From contig NZ_FOLP01000026.1 of the NCBI RefSeq assembly GCF_900112425.1, positions 1-64,000 of the forward strand: 64,000 nucleotides of DNA, written 5' to 3'. Positions 50,162 to 59,724 of this stretch are shown here, in pieces (the stretch's first letter is position 1; each line of letters opens with the position of its first letter). The DNA comes from Variovorax sp. OK212 (GTDB lineage: Bacteria > Pseudomonadota > Gammaproteobacteria > Burkholderiales > Burkholderiaceae_C). Made by a program: the position numbers and the translations under genes. The notes under the pieces were generated by a model. The model did not search any database and was not told where the DNA came from. It saw nothing but the letters and a program-made list of their open reading frames with translations.

Positions 50162-53112
50162 TTCTTGCCCCTCCCCGCAAAGTACGTCAACACGCTCGCC
50201 GCCTTCCCCAGCACGCCCGGCACCACCGGCATGCTCGCCATCTGCGGAAAGCTCTCCTCGGGTTCGCCGGGCTCGGCCGGCCGTATCCGCACGCGCACGT
50301 CGTACCAGCCGGCCTGTCCGGTGATGGGGTCCGAGTTGCTGATGGTTCCGCTCGCGGTGCCGGCAAACGGCAGCTCCTCGCTGATCAGGTGGTTCAGCAG
50401 GAAACCCTTGCGCGCCTCGTCCGCACCGGGCGCGAGCTGCCACGCGCCGTCGGCCTTGCCGATGGCGTTCCAGGTCCACACCGTGCCGGGTTCCACCGCC
50501 TCGCTGTAGCGCAGCATGCAGCGCACCTGCCCCCAGCGGCTCTCGACCCAGCACCAGCCGCCGTCCGCGATGCCAGCGGCCTGCGCCGTCAACGGGTTCA
50601 CGTGCAGGTAGTTGTGGCTGTGGATCTGCCGCAGCCACGCGTTCTGCGAGTCCCACGAGTGGTACATGGCCATCGGCCGCTGCGTGAGCGCGTTGAGCGG
50701 ATAGGCCTCCAGGTCGGTCGCGGCCTCTTCCAGCGGCGCATACCAGAACGGCAACGGATCGAAGTACGTGTCGATGCGCTCGCGCAGCGCGTCGGGCGGC
50801 TGCCGCCCCGCGCTCTTGCCCTGCGCGGCGAGCCTGAAACTCTGCAGCGTGTCGGAGTACAGCGCCAGCTGCACCGGGTCGTTGCGCTGGCGCCAGCCCT
50901 TGTCTTTCGCGAAGTCCAGGTACTCCCGGTTCCAGTTGCGCATGTAGTGCATGGTCTCGGGCATGTGGTACTGGAACACGCAGTTGTTCTGCGCGTAGGC
51001 CTCCCACTGCTTCGGGTTCGGCGCGCCGCGCAGGTGCTCGGTGCCGTCCTTGCCGCGCCAGCCCATGAGAAAACCGATGCCCGGCTGCGGCTCGAAGTTG
51101 ACGACGAAGTCCGGGTACCCGCTGTACTTGCGAGCGCCCTCCGGCGTGGTGAAGGCCGGAAACTTCAGCCGCGAGGCCAGCTCGATCAGCACCTCCTGGA
51201 AGGGCCGGCACTCGCCGGTGGGCGGCACCACGGGCACGCGCACCGAATCCACCGGCCCGTCGAACTCCGAGATCGGCCGGTCGAGCATGCCCATCACGTC
51301 GTGGCGCTCCAGGTACGTGGTGTCGGGCAGCACCAGGTCGGCAAAGGCCACGGTCTCGCTCTGGAACGCGTCGCACACCACCAGGAAGGGGATCATGTGC
51401 TCGCCCTTCTCGTCCTTGCGGTTGAGCATCTCGCGCACCGCCATCGTGTTCATGCTCGAGTTCCACGCCATGTTGGCCATGAAGATCAGCAGCGTGTCGA
51501 TGCGGTACGGGTCGCCCTTCACCGCGTTGGTGATCACGTTGTGCATGAGCCCGTGCGCCGACAGCGGGTGCTCCCACGAGAACGCATGGTCGATGCGGAT
51601 CGGCGAGCCGTCGGGGTTGATCGCCAGCTCGTCGGGGCTGGCCGGAAAACCCAGCGGCGCCGCATTGAGCGGCGTGTTCGGCTGGATCATGCCGGGGTCG
51701 TTGAAGGCGCGGTAGTTCGGCACGATGTGGCGCGGGTACGGCGCCTTGTGCCTGAAGCCCCCCGGCGCGTCGATGGTGCCCAGCACGCTCATGAGAATGG
51801 CCAGCGCACGCACCGTCTGGAAGCCGTTGGAGTGCGCCGCCAGCCCGCGCATCGCGTGGAAGGCCACGGGGCGCGCCTGCGTGGCCGGGTGCTTCTTGCC
51901 CCACGCGTCGGTCCACGGGATGGGCAGCTCGAAGGCCTGCTTCAGCGCCGTCTCGCCCATCTCGCGCGCGAGCTTGCGGATGCGCTGCGCGTCGATGCCG
52001 GTGATGGCCTGCGCCCACTCGGGCGTGCAGCTCGCCACGCGTTCGCGCAGCAGCTGGAACGACGGCGCCACGCGCGTGCCGTCGGCCAGCGTGTAGTGGC
52101 CTTCGAGCGCCGGGTCGCAGCCGTCGGCAATGCCTTCGGGGTAGGCGTTCTTCACGCTGCCGTCGCTCAAGTCCCACACCAGCTTGTTGTGCGGGTTGCG
52201 GCCGTCGCCGGGCGGGCCGCGCTCGGGGTCCGGGTCGAAGGCGAACAGGCCCTGCCGCTCGCAGTCGTCCAGCACCACGAGTTGCGGTGCGTTGGTGAAG
52301 CGCTTCATGAACGCATGGTCGACCAGGTCGCTCGCAATGAGTTCGTGCAGCAGCGCCATGAACAGCGCGCCGTCGGTGCCGGGCTTGATCGGGATCCACT
52401 CGTCCGCAATGGCCGAGTAGCCCGTGCGCACCGGGTTGATCGAGATGAAGCGCCCGCCATCGCGCTTGAACTTGCTGATGGCGATCTTCATCGGGTTGCT
52501 GTGGTGGTCCTCGGCGGTGCCGATCATCACGAACAGCTTGGCGCGCTCCAGGTCGGGGCCGCCGAACTCCCAGAAGCTGCCGCCGATGGTGTAGATCATT
52601 CCCGCGGCCATGTTCACCGAACAGAAGCCGCCGTGCGCCGCGTAGTTGGGCGTGCCGAACTGCCGCGCGAACAGGCCGGTGAGCGCCTGCATCTGGTCGC
52701 GCCCGGTGAACAGCGCGAACTTCTTCGGGTCGGTCGCGCGGATCTTGCCGAGCCGCTCGGTCAGCATGTCGTAGGCGCGCTCCCAGCTGATGGGCTCGAA
52801 CTCGCCGGCGCCGCGCTCGCTGCCGGCCTTGCGCAGCAGCGGCTGCGTGATGCGCGCGGGCGACACCTGCTTCATGATCCCCGACGAACCCTTGGCGCAG
52901 ATCACGCCCTTGTTCAGCGGATGGTCGGGGTTGCCGTCGATGTAGCGCACCTCGGGGCGGGCGTCCTTGCCCTCGCCCTCGCGCAAATGCACGCGAATGC
53001 CGCAGCGGCAGGCGCACATGTAGCAGGTGGTGGTCTTGACCGTGGTATCGACCGTGGGGGTGGGCGCGCGGAGGGGGTCGTGCACCGGCTCGCGGGACAG
53101 GAAACTGAACAC
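50158..53112 (-). CDS. Molybdopterin oxidoreductase catalytic subunit, SoeA-like (sulfite dehydrogenase candidate)
   Basis: A 984-residue CISM-superfamily molybdoenzyme. The N-terminal 4Fe-4S site is C30-x2-C33-x3-C37 ... C72 (CYMCACRCGIRVHL ... ICAKG). Characteristic segments are FEPISWERAYDML, FTGRDQMQALTG, FVMIGTAEDHHSNPMK and INPVRTGYSAIADEWIPIKPGTDGALFMALLHEL. No Tat signal precedes the cluster, so the active site should face the cytoplasm. This is typical of SoeABC sulfite dehydrogenase and unlike periplasmic DMSO reductase. The adjacent sulfite-producing suy/xsc genes agree with sulfite as substrate. The family call is strong, the substrate moderate. Confidence 0.75.
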   Translation of the reverse strand: MFSFLSREPVHDPLRAPTPTVDTTVKTTTCYMCACRCGIRVHLREGEGKDARPEVRYIDGNPDHPLNKGVICAKGSSGIMKQVSPARITQPLLRKAGSERGAGEFEPISWERAYDMLTERLGKIRATDPKKFALFTGRDQMQALTGLFARQFGTPNYAAHGGFCSVNMAAGMIYTIGGSFWEFGGPDLERAKLFVMIGTAEDHHSNPMKIAISKFKRDGGRFISINPVRTGYSAIADEWIPIKPGTDGALFMALLHELIASDLVDHAFMKRFTNAPQLVVLDDCERQGLFAFDPDPERGPPGDGRNPHNKLVWDLSDGSVKNAYPEGIADGCDPALEGHYTLADGTRVAPSFQLLRERVASCTPEWAQAITGIDAQRIRKLAREMGETALKQAFELPIPWTDAWGKKHPATQARPVAFHAMRGLAAHSNGFQTVRALAILMSVLGTIDAPGGFRHKAPYPRHIVPNYRAFNDPGMIQPNTPLNAAPLGFPASPDELAINPDGSPIRIDHAFSWEHPLSAHGLMHNVITNAVKGDPYRIDTLLIFMANMAWNSSMNTMAVREMLNRKDEKGEHMIPFLVVCDAFQSETVAFADLVLPDTTYLERHDVMGMLDRPISEFDGPVDSVRVPVVPPTGECRPFQEVLIELASRLKFPAFTTPEGARKYSGYPDFVVNFEPQPGIGFLMGWRGKDGTEHLRGAPNPKQWEAYAQNNCVFQYHMPETMHYMRNWNREYLDFAKDKGWRQRNDPVQLALYSDTLQSFRLAAQGKSAGRQPPDALRERIDTYFDPLPFWYAPLEEAATDLEAYPLNALTQRPMAMYHSWDSQNAWLRQIHSHNYLHVNPLTAQAAGIADGGWCWVESRWGQVRCMLRYSEAVEPGTVWTWNAIGKADGAWQLAPGADEARKGFLLNHLISEELPFAGTASGTISNSDPITGQAGWYDVRVRIRPAEPGEPEESFPQMASMPVVPGVLGKAASVLTYFAGRGKK

Positions 53113-53194
53113 TGGCGGTCCTTTGTTTTCATGCGTGGCAGCGTCGATGGTAGGGAGCCTGGATCAATCGGAAAAGCGGAGAATATCGCTCACC

Positions 53195-54127
53195 ATGACC
53201 GGAAAAACAGATCAACTCTCCAGCCAGCGCCTGCGCCTGAACCTGCGCCAGCTCGAGGTGTTCGTGGCCACCGCGCGCGGCGGCAGCACCCGCGCGGCGG
53301 CCGACCGCATCGCGCGCTCGCAGTCGGCCGCCAGCAGCGCGCTGGCCGACCTCGAGGAGTCGGTCGGCGTGCTGCTGTTCGACCGCATCGGCCGCCGGCT
53401 GGTGCTCAACGAGAACGGCCGCGCCCTGTTGCCCAAGGCACAGGCGCTGCTCGACCAGGCCAGCGAGGTGCAGACGCTCTTCAGCGGCGAGCATGCGGCG
53501 CCGCTGCGCGTGGCGGCGAGCTTCACCATCGGCGAGTACCTGCTGCCCGAGCGCGTGTCGCAATGGACCGCGCTGCACCCGCAGAGCCAGGTGCACCTGC
53601 ACATTGCCAACACGCACGACGTGATCCAGGCGGTGGCGGGCTTCGACGTCGACGTGGGCTTCATCGAAGGGCCGCAGACGCACCCCGACCTGGTGGTGCG
53701 CGCCTGGCGCAGCGACGAGCTGGTGATCGTGGCCGCGCCCGGCCATGCGCTGGCGGGACGCGTGGCCACGCACAGGCAGCTGTCGCAAGCCACCTGGGTG
53801 CTGCGCGAGCACGGCTCGGGCACGCGCCAGGTCACCGATGCCTGGCTGATCCAGAACCTGGAGCAGGTGAAGGTGGGCTTCGAGCTGGGCAGCACCGAGG
53901 CCATCAAGCGCGTGGTGGCCGCGGGCACCGGGCTGGCCTGCCTGTCGCGCTACACGGTGGCGCAGGCGCTGGAAGACGGCCACCTGGTCGAACTGCGCAC
54001 GCGGCTGCCCGCGGGCGTGCGCAAGCTCGCGACCGTGATGCACCGCGACAAGCTGCTGGGCGGCGCCACGGCGGACTTCCTGCGCCATTGCGGCGTGAGC
54101 GTGCCGCGCGGGGTTGCACCCCGCTAG
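53195..54127 (+). CDS. LysR-family transcriptional regulator
   Basis: A 310-residue LTTR of the CysB/CbbR-like branch. The HTH is LRQLEVFVATARGGSTRAAADRIARSQSAASSALADLEESVG, and the effector domain spans residues 90-300. It diverges from the molybdoenzyme operon, so it probably responds to sulfite or a sulfonate and controls soe transcription. GATATTC-type AT-rich sequence lies in the intergenic region, but I could not define an operator confidently. Confidence 0.85.
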   Translation: MTGKTDQLSSQRLRLNLRQLEVFVATARGGSTRAAADRIARSQSAASSALADLEESVGVLLFDRIGRRLVLNENGRALLPKAQALLDQASEVQTLFSGEHAAPLRVAASFTIGEYLLPERVSQWTALHPQSQVHLHIANTHDVIQAVAGFDVDVGFIEGPQTHPDLVVRAWRSDELVIVAAPGHALAGRVATHRQLSQATWVLREHGSGTRQVTDAWLIQNLEQVKVGFELGSTEAIKRVVAAGTGLACLSRYTVAQALEDGHLVELRTRLPAGVRKLATVMHRDKLLGGATADFLRHCGVSVPRGVAPR

Positions 54128-54159
54128 CCTCCCGTCATCGCCGCCGGTGCATCAGCCGC

Positions 54160-54939
54160 CTAAGCCGGCCGCGACAGCTGGTGCACGTACTCGTAGTGCG
54201 CCGTGTGAATGGTCGACACGCGGTACTCCACCGGCTTGTCGCCGAAGGTCAGCGCGGTGCGCCGCACCTCCATCACCGGCGAGCCCGCGGCCACGCCCAG
54301 GATGCGCACCACGCTGCGGTCGGCCGTCATCGCGCGGGCGCGTTCGCGCGCCAGCGTCACGGTGATGCCGAACTCGGTCTGGTAGAGGTGGTAGATGGTG
54401 CTCGGCCGCTCGCGAAAGCGCTTCTCGGTCAGGCCCTTGAAGAGCATCGCCGGCAGCGTCAGCCGGTCGTGGATCACCGCGCGGCCCTGCAGCAGCAGGC
54501 GGTTGTCGATCTGGATCGCGGGTTCGCCGGTCTTCAGGCCCAACGCCTGCGCGGGCTCCTCGTCCATGCGCACGCGCTCGAAAGCCACCAGCTCCACCTG
54601 CGGCGCCTGGCGCAAGCCGTCGCTGCGCTCCACATGGAAGAACTGGAACATGAAGCGGTCGGCGTTGTGCACTGCAACGAAGGTGCCGCGCCCCTGCCGC
54701 CGCACGAGGATGTGCTCGGCCACCAGGTCGTCGGTGGCGTGGCGCAGCGTGCCGATCGACACGCCCAGCGCACCCGCCAGCGCGCGCTCGCTGGGCAGCG
54801 CGCTGCCCGCCGCGCAACGCCCCGACTCGATGGCGCGCAACAGCGAGCGACGCACCAGCCGGTAGAGCGGCGCACCGGCCGCGTCGGCCGGAATCGGCTC
54901 GAAGGCTGACAGCGAAGACAGGGTGTTCGATCGGCGCAT
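54160..54939 (-). CDS. GntR-family regulator with UTRA domain (candidate SuyR)
   Basis: A 259-residue regulator with an N-terminal winged HTH (residues 25-90: PLYRLVRRSLLRAIESGRCAAGSALPSERALAGALGVSIGTLRHATDDLVAEHILVRRQGRGTFVAVH split over two lines in the fold) and a C-terminal UTRA ligand-binding domain (105-250). It diverges from suyA. The intergenic region contains a short inverted repeat, so it probably represses or activates the suy operon in response to a sulfolactate-related effector. Confidence 0.85.
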   Translation of the reverse strand: MRRSNTLSSLSAFEPIPADAAGAPLYRLVRRSLLRAIESGRCAAGSALPSERALAGALGVSIGTLRHATDDLVAEHILVRRQGRGTFVAVHNADRFMFQFFHVERSDGLRQAPQVELVAFERVRMDEEPAQALGLKTGEPAIQIDNRLLLQGRAVIHDRLTLPAMLFKGLTEKRFRERPSTIYHLYQTEFGITVTLARERARAMTADRSVVRILGVAAGSPVMEVRRTALTFGDKPVEYRVSTIHTAHYEYVHQLSRPA

Positions 54940-54974
54940 GCCGCGATGTTGAGCCCGCCTCGCGATTCATACAA

Positions 54975-54988
54975 GTCATTCATATGAC
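54975..54988. promoter_or_regulatory. GTCAT-tcat-ATGAC inverted repeat, candidate GntR operator
   Basis: A perfect 5-bp inverted repeat with a 4-nt spacer lies 35 nt from the gntR start and about 80 nt before suyA. Its place in the divergent promoter and the short arms suit a GntR dimer. Other positions in the flanks also match in palindromic form (AAGTCAT/ATGACCT). Confidence 0.45.
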
Positions 54989-55065
54989 CTGTTTGACACT
55001 CGGAGACACGCGCTCGGACACTGCCCTCGCTGCAAATTTTCAGCGAGTCCGAACAGGAGACAACG

Positions 55066-55347
55066 ATGATTCATTTCGTTCTGCACGACGCGAAGGACAC
55101 GGTCGCGGTGGTGGTGGTGGAAGGCGTGAAAGCCGGCATGTCGCTCAGCGGCTGGATCATGGACGAGGACCGGATGACCAGCGTCGACGCGCGCCAGGAC
55201 ATCCCGATCGGCCACAAGGTCGCGCTGCGCGACATGGCGCCCGGCGACACGGTGTGGAAGTACGGCATCGACATGGGCAAGGTGGTCGCGCCGATCAAGG
55301 CGGGCGAACACGCGCACGTGCAGAACATCAAGACCAAGCGCTGGTAG
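55066..55347 (+). CDS. suyA: (R)-sulfolactate sulfo-lyase small subunit SuyA
   Basis: A 93-residue UxaA N-terminal/SAF-type protein with FVLHDAKDTVAVVVVEGVKAG, GHKVALRDMAPGDTVWKYG and KVVAPIKAGEHAHVQNIKT. AGGAGAC lies 7 nt upstream of the ATG. In the altronate dehydratase family the small and large subunits are separate, as here. Followed by SuyB and then two sulfolactate-dehydrogenase-type genes, so desulfonation of (R)-sulfolactate to pyruvate and sulfite is the best reading; altronate or a related hydroxy-acid dehydration is the alternative. Confidence 0.85.
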   Translation: MIHFVLHDAKDTVAVVVVEGVKAGMSLSGWIMDEDRMTSVDARQDIPIGHKVALRDMAPGDTVWKYGIDMGKVVAPIKAGEHAHVQNIKTKRW

Positions 55348-55400
55348 GCGCCCCCGCTGCGCACCACCAGGTCCATTCCCCACGAACCCGAAAGCACCGC

Positions 55401-56576
55401 ATGTCCATCATTTCCAAAGACACCACCTTCCTCGGCTACCGCCGCGAGAACGGCCGCGTCGGCATCCGCAACCACGTCGTCATCCTGCCGCTGGACGACC
55501 TTTCCAACGCCGCCGCCGAAGCGGTCGCGCACAACATCAAGGGCGCGCTCGCCATTCCCCACCCCTACGGCCGCCTGCAGTTCGGCGCCGACCTCGACCT
55601 GCACTTCCGCACGCTCATCGGCGCCGGCTGCAACCCCAACGTGGCCGCCGTCGTGGTCATCGGCATCGAGGACAGCTGGACGCAGAAGGTGGTCGAAGGC
55701 ATCGCCACCACGGGCAAGCCGGTGGTGGGCTTCGGCATCGAGGGCCACGGCGACCACGACACCATCCTGCGTGCCAGCAAGGTGGCGCGCGCGTTCGTGC
55801 AGGCCGCCAGCGAGAAGCAGCGCGAGCCCTGCGCCATCCACGAGCTGTGGGTGTCCACCAAGTGCGGCGAGAGCGACACCACCTCGGGCTGCGGCTCCAA
55901 CCCCACCGTGGGCAACGCCTTCGACAAGCTCTACGAGACCGGCAACACGCTGGTGTTCGGCGAGACCTCCGAGATCACCGGCGGCGAGCGCATCGTGGCC
56001 GAGCGCTGCCGCACGCCGGAGGTGAAGGAGCGCTTCATGTTCATGTTCGACCGCTACCAGGCCATGATCAACCGCCACAAGACCAGCGACCTGTCGGACT
56101 CGCAGCCCACCAAGGGCAACATCGCGGGCGGCCTCACGACCATCGAGGAGAAGGCGCTGGGCAACATCCAGAAGATCGGCAAGAAGTGCCTGGTCGACGG
56201 TGTGCTCGACAAGGCCGAGGTGCCGACCGGCCCGGGCCTGTGGTTCATGGACTCCTCGAGCGCGGCGGCCGAGATGGTCACGCTGTGCGCGGCCTCGGGC
56301 TATGCGGTGCACTTCTTTCCCACGGGCCAGGGCAACGTCATCGGCAACCCGATTCTTCCGGTCATCAAGATCTGCGCCAACCCGCGCACCGTGCGGCTCA
56401 TGAGCGAGCACGTCGACGTCGACACCTCGGGCCTGCTGCAGCGCGAGATGACGCTCGACCAGGCCGGCGACCAGTTGCTCGAATGCATGCTGCGCACGGC
56501 CAACGGCCGGCTCACCGCGGCCGAGGCGCTGGGCCATCGCGAGTTCGTGATGACGCGGCTCTACGAATCGGCCTGA
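55401..56576 (+). CDS. suyB: (R)-sulfolactate sulfo-lyase large subunit SuyB
   Basis: A 391-residue UxaA-family large subunit. Family regions are GYRRENGRVGIRNHVVILPLDDLSNAAAEAVAHN, STKCGESDTTSGCGSNPTVGNAFDKL, GLTTIEEKALGNIQKIGKK and GYAVHFFPTGQGNVIGNPILPVIKICANPRT. These match SuyB more closely than UxaA in the regions I recall. Iron-dependent cleavage of the C-S bond releases sulfite. It starts 54 nt after suyA. Confidence 0.85.
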   Translation: MSIISKDTTFLGYRRENGRVGIRNHVVILPLDDLSNAAAEAVAHNIKGALAIPHPYGRLQFGADLDLHFRTLIGAGCNPNVAAVVVIGIEDSWTQKVVEGIATTGKPVVGFGIEGHGDHDTILRASKVARAFVQAASEKQREPCAIHELWVSTKCGESDTTSGCGSNPTVGNAFDKLYETGNTLVFGETSEITGGERIVAERCRTPEVKERFMFMFDRYQAMINRHKTSDLSDSQPTKGNIAGGLTTIEEKALGNIQKIGKKCLVDGVLDKAEVPTGPGLWFMDSSSAAAEMVTLCAASGYAVHFFPTGQGNVIGNPILPVIKICANPRTVRLMSEHVDVDTSGLLQREMTLDQAGDQLLECMLRTANGRLTAAEALGHREFVMTRLYESA

Positions 56577-56684
56577 ACGCGGCCGAGCGCCCCACGGGCC
56601 GCCGGCACCGTGCCGCGGCCCGCCCCGCGCGCAGCACCTTCGGCGTGCTGCGCGCCCGCACACACCCAGGCCATCGAGGATTGC

Positions 56685-57617
56685 ATGAAGAGAAGAATCG
56701 TCATTGCGGAATTCATGGACGAGGCTGCGGTTGCGCAGCTTCGCGCACAACACGACGTGCTGTACGACCCCCACCTGGTGGACGACGGCGCCCGCCTGCA
56801 CCGCGAGGCGCCCGGTGCCGACGCGCTCATCGTGCGCAACCGCACGCAGGTGCGCGGCGAACTGCTGGACGCGCTCGCGCGCTGCCGGGCGGTGGGCCGC
56901 CTGGGCGTGGGGCTGGACAACATCGACGTGCCCGGCTGCGAGGCGCGCGGCATGCGCGTGATTCCGGCCACGGGCGCCAATGCGCTGAGCGTGGCCGAAT
57001 ACGTGATCGCCAGCGCGATGCTGCTGCTGCGCGGCGCCTGTGCGTGCACGCCCGCCGTGGCGTCGGGCCGCTGGCCGCGCGCGGCGCTGTCGAACGGGCG
57101 CGAGCTGTCGGGCAAGACGCTGGGGCTGGTGGGCTTCGGCGCCATCGGCCAGCTGACCGCGCGGCTGGCCGGCGCGCTGGGCATGCCGGCCATCGCCTTC
57201 GACGCGGTGATGGACGCAAGCCATCCCGCGTTCGCGCAAGGCGGCGTGCGCTGCTGCGCCACGCTCGACGAACTGCTCGCGCAGGCCGACGTGGTGAGCC
57301 TGCACCTGCCGCTGGTCGATTCCACGCGCGGGCTCTTCGGTGCGGCGCGCATTGCCACCATGAAGCCGGCCGCCGTGCTCGTCAACAGCGCGCGCGGCGG
57401 CATCGTCGACGAGGTGGCGCTGGCGCAGGCGCTGCGCGAAGGCCGGCTCGGCGGTGCGGCGCTCGACGTGTTCGACACCGAGCCGCTCGCGGCCTCGCCG
57501 CATTTCGAGGATTGCCCCAACCTGCTGCTGACGCCGCACATCGCGGGCGTGACCATCGAGTCGAACGAGCGCGTGAGCCAGCTCATCGCGCAGAAGGTGC
57601 TGGAGGCCTTGCACTGA
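56685..57617 (+). CDS. slcC: (S)-sulfolactate dehydrogenase SlcC
   Basis: A 310-residue D-isomer-specific 2-hydroxyacid dehydrogenase-type protein. It has GLVGFGAIGQ (Rossmann GxGxxG), NSARGGIVDEVAL with the catalytic Arg, DVFDTEPLAASPHF with Glu, and TPHIAGVTIESNERV with the catalytic His. CGAGGA lies 8 nt upstream of the ATG. In Chromohalobacter SlcC oxidises (S)-sulfolactate to sulfopyruvate. The stop overlaps comC by 1 nt (TGATG). Confidence 0.82.
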   Translation: MKRRIVIAEFMDEAAVAQLRAQHDVLYDPHLVDDGARLHREAPGADALIVRNRTQVRGELLDALARCRAVGRLGVGLDNIDVPGCEARGMRVIPATGANALSVAEYVIASAMLLLRGACACTPAVASGRWPRAALSNGRELSGKTLGLVGFGAIGQLTARLAGALGMPAIAFDAVMDASHPAFAQGGVRCCATLDELLAQADVVSLHLPLVDSTRGLFGAARIATMKPAAVLVNSARGGIVDEVALAQALREGRLGGAALDVFDTEPLAASPHFEDCPNLLLTPHIAGVTIESNERVSQLIAQKVLEALH

Positions 57618-58606
57618 TGGCCACGCTCAACCTGCAACAGGCGCGCGACGCGGTCGCACAGGCGCTGCGCGCCGCGGGCGCGAACGACACCATGGCCGGC
57701 GCCACGGCGCGCGCGCTGGTGCTGGCCGAGGCGCAAGGCATAGGCTCGCACGGCCTGAGCCGCGTCGCGCAATACACCACCCACCTGCGCAACGGCCGCG
57801 TGAACGGCAACGCGGTGCCCACGCTGCGCCACGCCAAGGGCGGCGCGGCGCTGATCGACGCGCACGAGGGCCTGGCTTTCGCGGCCTGCGAGATGGCGGT
57901 GGCCGAGGCCATTGCGCGGGCGCGCGAGTTCGGCATCAGCATCGCGGGGGTCGCCAACAGCCACCACTGCGGCGTGGTCGTCGACCACCTGCGCGCGGCG
58001 GCCGCGGCGGGCATGGTCGGGCTGGGCTTCGCCAACTCGCCGGCCGCGATGCCGGCGGCGGGCGGCAGGCACCCGATCTTCGGCACCAACCCGGTGGCGG
58101 CCGTGTTCCCGCGGCGCGATGCCGCGCCGCTGATGATCGACCTGAGCCTCTCCGAAGCGGCACGCGGCAAGGTCATGGTCGCGGCGAAACAGGGCAAGCC
58201 CATTCCCGTAGGTTGGGCGCTCGACAAGGAAGGCCGCCCCACCACCGACGCACAGGCCGCGCTCGAAGGCTCGATGCTGCCGGTCGGTGCCGCCAGCAGC
58301 CCCAAGGGCGCGATGCTCGCACTGGTGGTGGAGCTGCTGGTGACCGCGCTCATCGGCGCGCAGTTCGGCTTCGAGGCCTCGAGCTTCTTCGAGGACGCGG
58401 GCAACCGCCCGCGCATCGGCCAGGCCTTCATCGTCATCGACCCCGGCGCGCTGGCCGGGTCGGCGGGCTACCTCGACCGCATCGAGGTGCTGGTGAGCGA
58501 AATGCTCCGCGACGAAGGCGTGCGGCTGCCCGGCGCGCGGCGCGAACACCTGCGGCTGGAGGCCGAACAGAAAGGAATCGCCGTACCCGACGCGCTGCTG
58601 GGCTGA
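57617..58606 (+). CDS. comC: (R)-sulfolactate dehydrogenase ComC
   Basis: A 329-residue Ldh2/malate-lactate dehydrogenase-type protein. The elements are LVLAEAQGIGSHGLSRVAQY, GVANSHHCGVVVDHLR, GRHPIFGTNPVAAVFPR and MIDLSLSEAARGKVMVAAKQGKPIPVGWALD. It is the second dehydrogenase needed for racemisation: sulfopyruvate is reduced to (R)-sulfolactate with NAD(P)H, which SuyAB then cleaves. The 1-nt overlap with slcC implies coupling. Confidence 0.82.
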   Translation: MATLNLQQARDAVAQALRAAGANDTMAGATARALVLAEAQGIGSHGLSRVAQYTTHLRNGRVNGNAVPTLRHAKGGAALIDAHEGLAFAACEMAVAEAIARAREFGISIAGVANSHHCGVVVDHLRAAAAAGMVGLGFANSPAAMPAAGGRHPIFGTNPVAAVFPRRDAAPLMIDLSLSEAARGKVMVAAKQGKPIPVGWALDKEGRPTTDAQAALEGSMLPVGAASSPKGAMLALVVELLVTALIGAQFGFEASSFFEDAGNRPRIGQAFIVIDPGALAGSAGYLDRIEVLVSEMLRDEGVRLPGARREHLRLEAEQKGIAVPDALLG

Positions 58607-58655
58607 GCTGGCCCGCGCGGCGCCGTGAGTTCCCACAACAAAAGGAGACAAGACG

Positions 58656-59666
58656 ATGAAAAGCATGCAACGACGCGAGGTGCTGCGGCACGCCGCGGCC
58701 ATGAGCGCCATGGGGGCCATGGGCGCGATGGGCACACTGGTCCCCGCGATGGGTTGGGCGCAGGGCACCGACTACCCCCGCTCCGACGCGACCATCCGCT
58801 ACGTGGTGCCCTTCCTGGCCGGCGGGCTCACCGACGTCATGGCGCGCCAGGTCGGCCAGCAGCTCGGCGAGCACTGGAAGGTCAGCGTGGTGGTGGACAA
58901 CAAGCCCGGCGGCAACGGCCAGATCGGCGCCGACGTGGTGGCCAAGGCCGCGCCCGACGGCAACACGCTGCTGGCGATCACGCTGACGCACGCCGCCAAC
59001 GTGACGCTGTTTCCCAAGTCGCCCTTCAACTTCCAGAAAGACCTGCGCCCCGTGGCGCTGATGGCGGGCAGCCCGATGCTGATCGTGGTGCCGGCGTCCA
59101 GCCCCATCCACGACCTGAAGGACCTGATGGCGCAGTCGAAGACGCGCAAGCTCAACGCCGGCTCCAGCGGCAGCGGCACGCCGCCGCACCTGACGCTCGC
59201 GCTCTTCAACGACCTGAACAAGTCGGCCATCCAGCACGTGCCCTACAAGGGCGGCTCGGCGTCGATGACCGACCTGATCGGCGGGCAGCTCGACATCGTG
59301 TTCTCCAACTACCCCGAGTCGATCCCTCACGTGAAGGGCGGCAAGCTGCGCGCGCTCGCCATTGCCAGCAAGACGCGCTACCCCGCGCTGCCCGATGTGC
59401 CGACCACGGCCGAAGCGGGCATGCCCGCGCTGCTGGTGGAGAACTGGACCGGCATGATGGCGCCCGCCGGCATGCCCGATGCGGCCGTGCAGAAACTGGG
59501 CGCGGAGGTGGTGAAGATCATGGGCGCGCCCGACATCGCCGAGCGCATGCGCCAGCAGGGCTTCAGCATCGATGCGCGCGGGCCCGACCGGTTCGCGGCC
59601 TTTCTCAACGACGAGATCGCGCGCTGGGCGCAGGTGATCAAGTCGGCGGCGATCCAGCCGAGTTGA
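58656..59666 (+). CDS. Bug-family (TctC-type) binding protein of the sulfolactate operon
   Basis: A 336-residue solute-binding protein with a Tat-like signal (MQRREVLRHAAAMSAMGAMG). The mature part has IRYVVPFLAGGLTDVMARQ, VVDNKPGGNGQIGADVV and VPYKGGSASMTDLIGGQLDIVF. It is the last gene of the suy operon. In Chromohalobacter the related SlcHFG transporter includes such a receptor; here the membrane subunits are absent from the window. AGGAGA lies 7 nt upstream. Uptake of sulfolactate is the likely role. Confidence 0.8.
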   Translation: MKSMQRREVLRHAAAMSAMGAMGAMGTLVPAMGWAQGTDYPRSDATIRYVVPFLAGGLTDVMARQVGQQLGEHWKVSVVVDNKPGGNGQIGADVVAKAAPDGNTLLAITLTHAANVTLFPKSPFNFQKDLRPVALMAGSPMLIVVPASSPIHDLKDLMAQSKTRKLNAGSSGSGTPPHLTLALFNDLNKSAIQHVPYKGGSASMTDLIGGQLDIVFSNYPESIPHVKGGKLRALAIASKTRYPALPDVPTTAEAGMPALLVENWTGMMAPAGMPDAAVQKLGAEVVKIMGAPDIAERMRQQGFSIDARGPDRFAAFLNDEIARWAQVIKSAAIQPS

Positions 59667-59688
59667 AACCGACTCGCTGGCGGGCCAG

Positions 59689-59724
59689 GCGGATCAAGCG
59701 GATCAAGCGGATCAGGCGGCTCAG
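59689..59724. repeat. 9-bp tandem repeat GCGGATCAA, four units, at the ackA 3' end
   Basis: Two perfect and two variant GCGGATCAA units fill the gap between the convergent Bug and ackA genes. The last unit includes the ackA stop codon. No hairpin is obvious; the array could have arisen by replication slippage. Confidence 0.7.

Noticed and set aside
50158..53112. Reading the molybdoenzyme as DMSO or nitrate reductase
   Set aside because: No Tat signal is present, which argues against a periplasmic DmsA; no NarGHI-type subunits accompany it. SoeA fits better but is not proven.
50020..54909. A very long open frame on the plus strand across the soe genes
   Set aside because: It lies opposite the molybdoenzyme genes, has no recognisable domain, and is His/Arg/Val-rich as expected for the antisense of GC-rich coding sequence. 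The minus-strand proteins have clear motifs.
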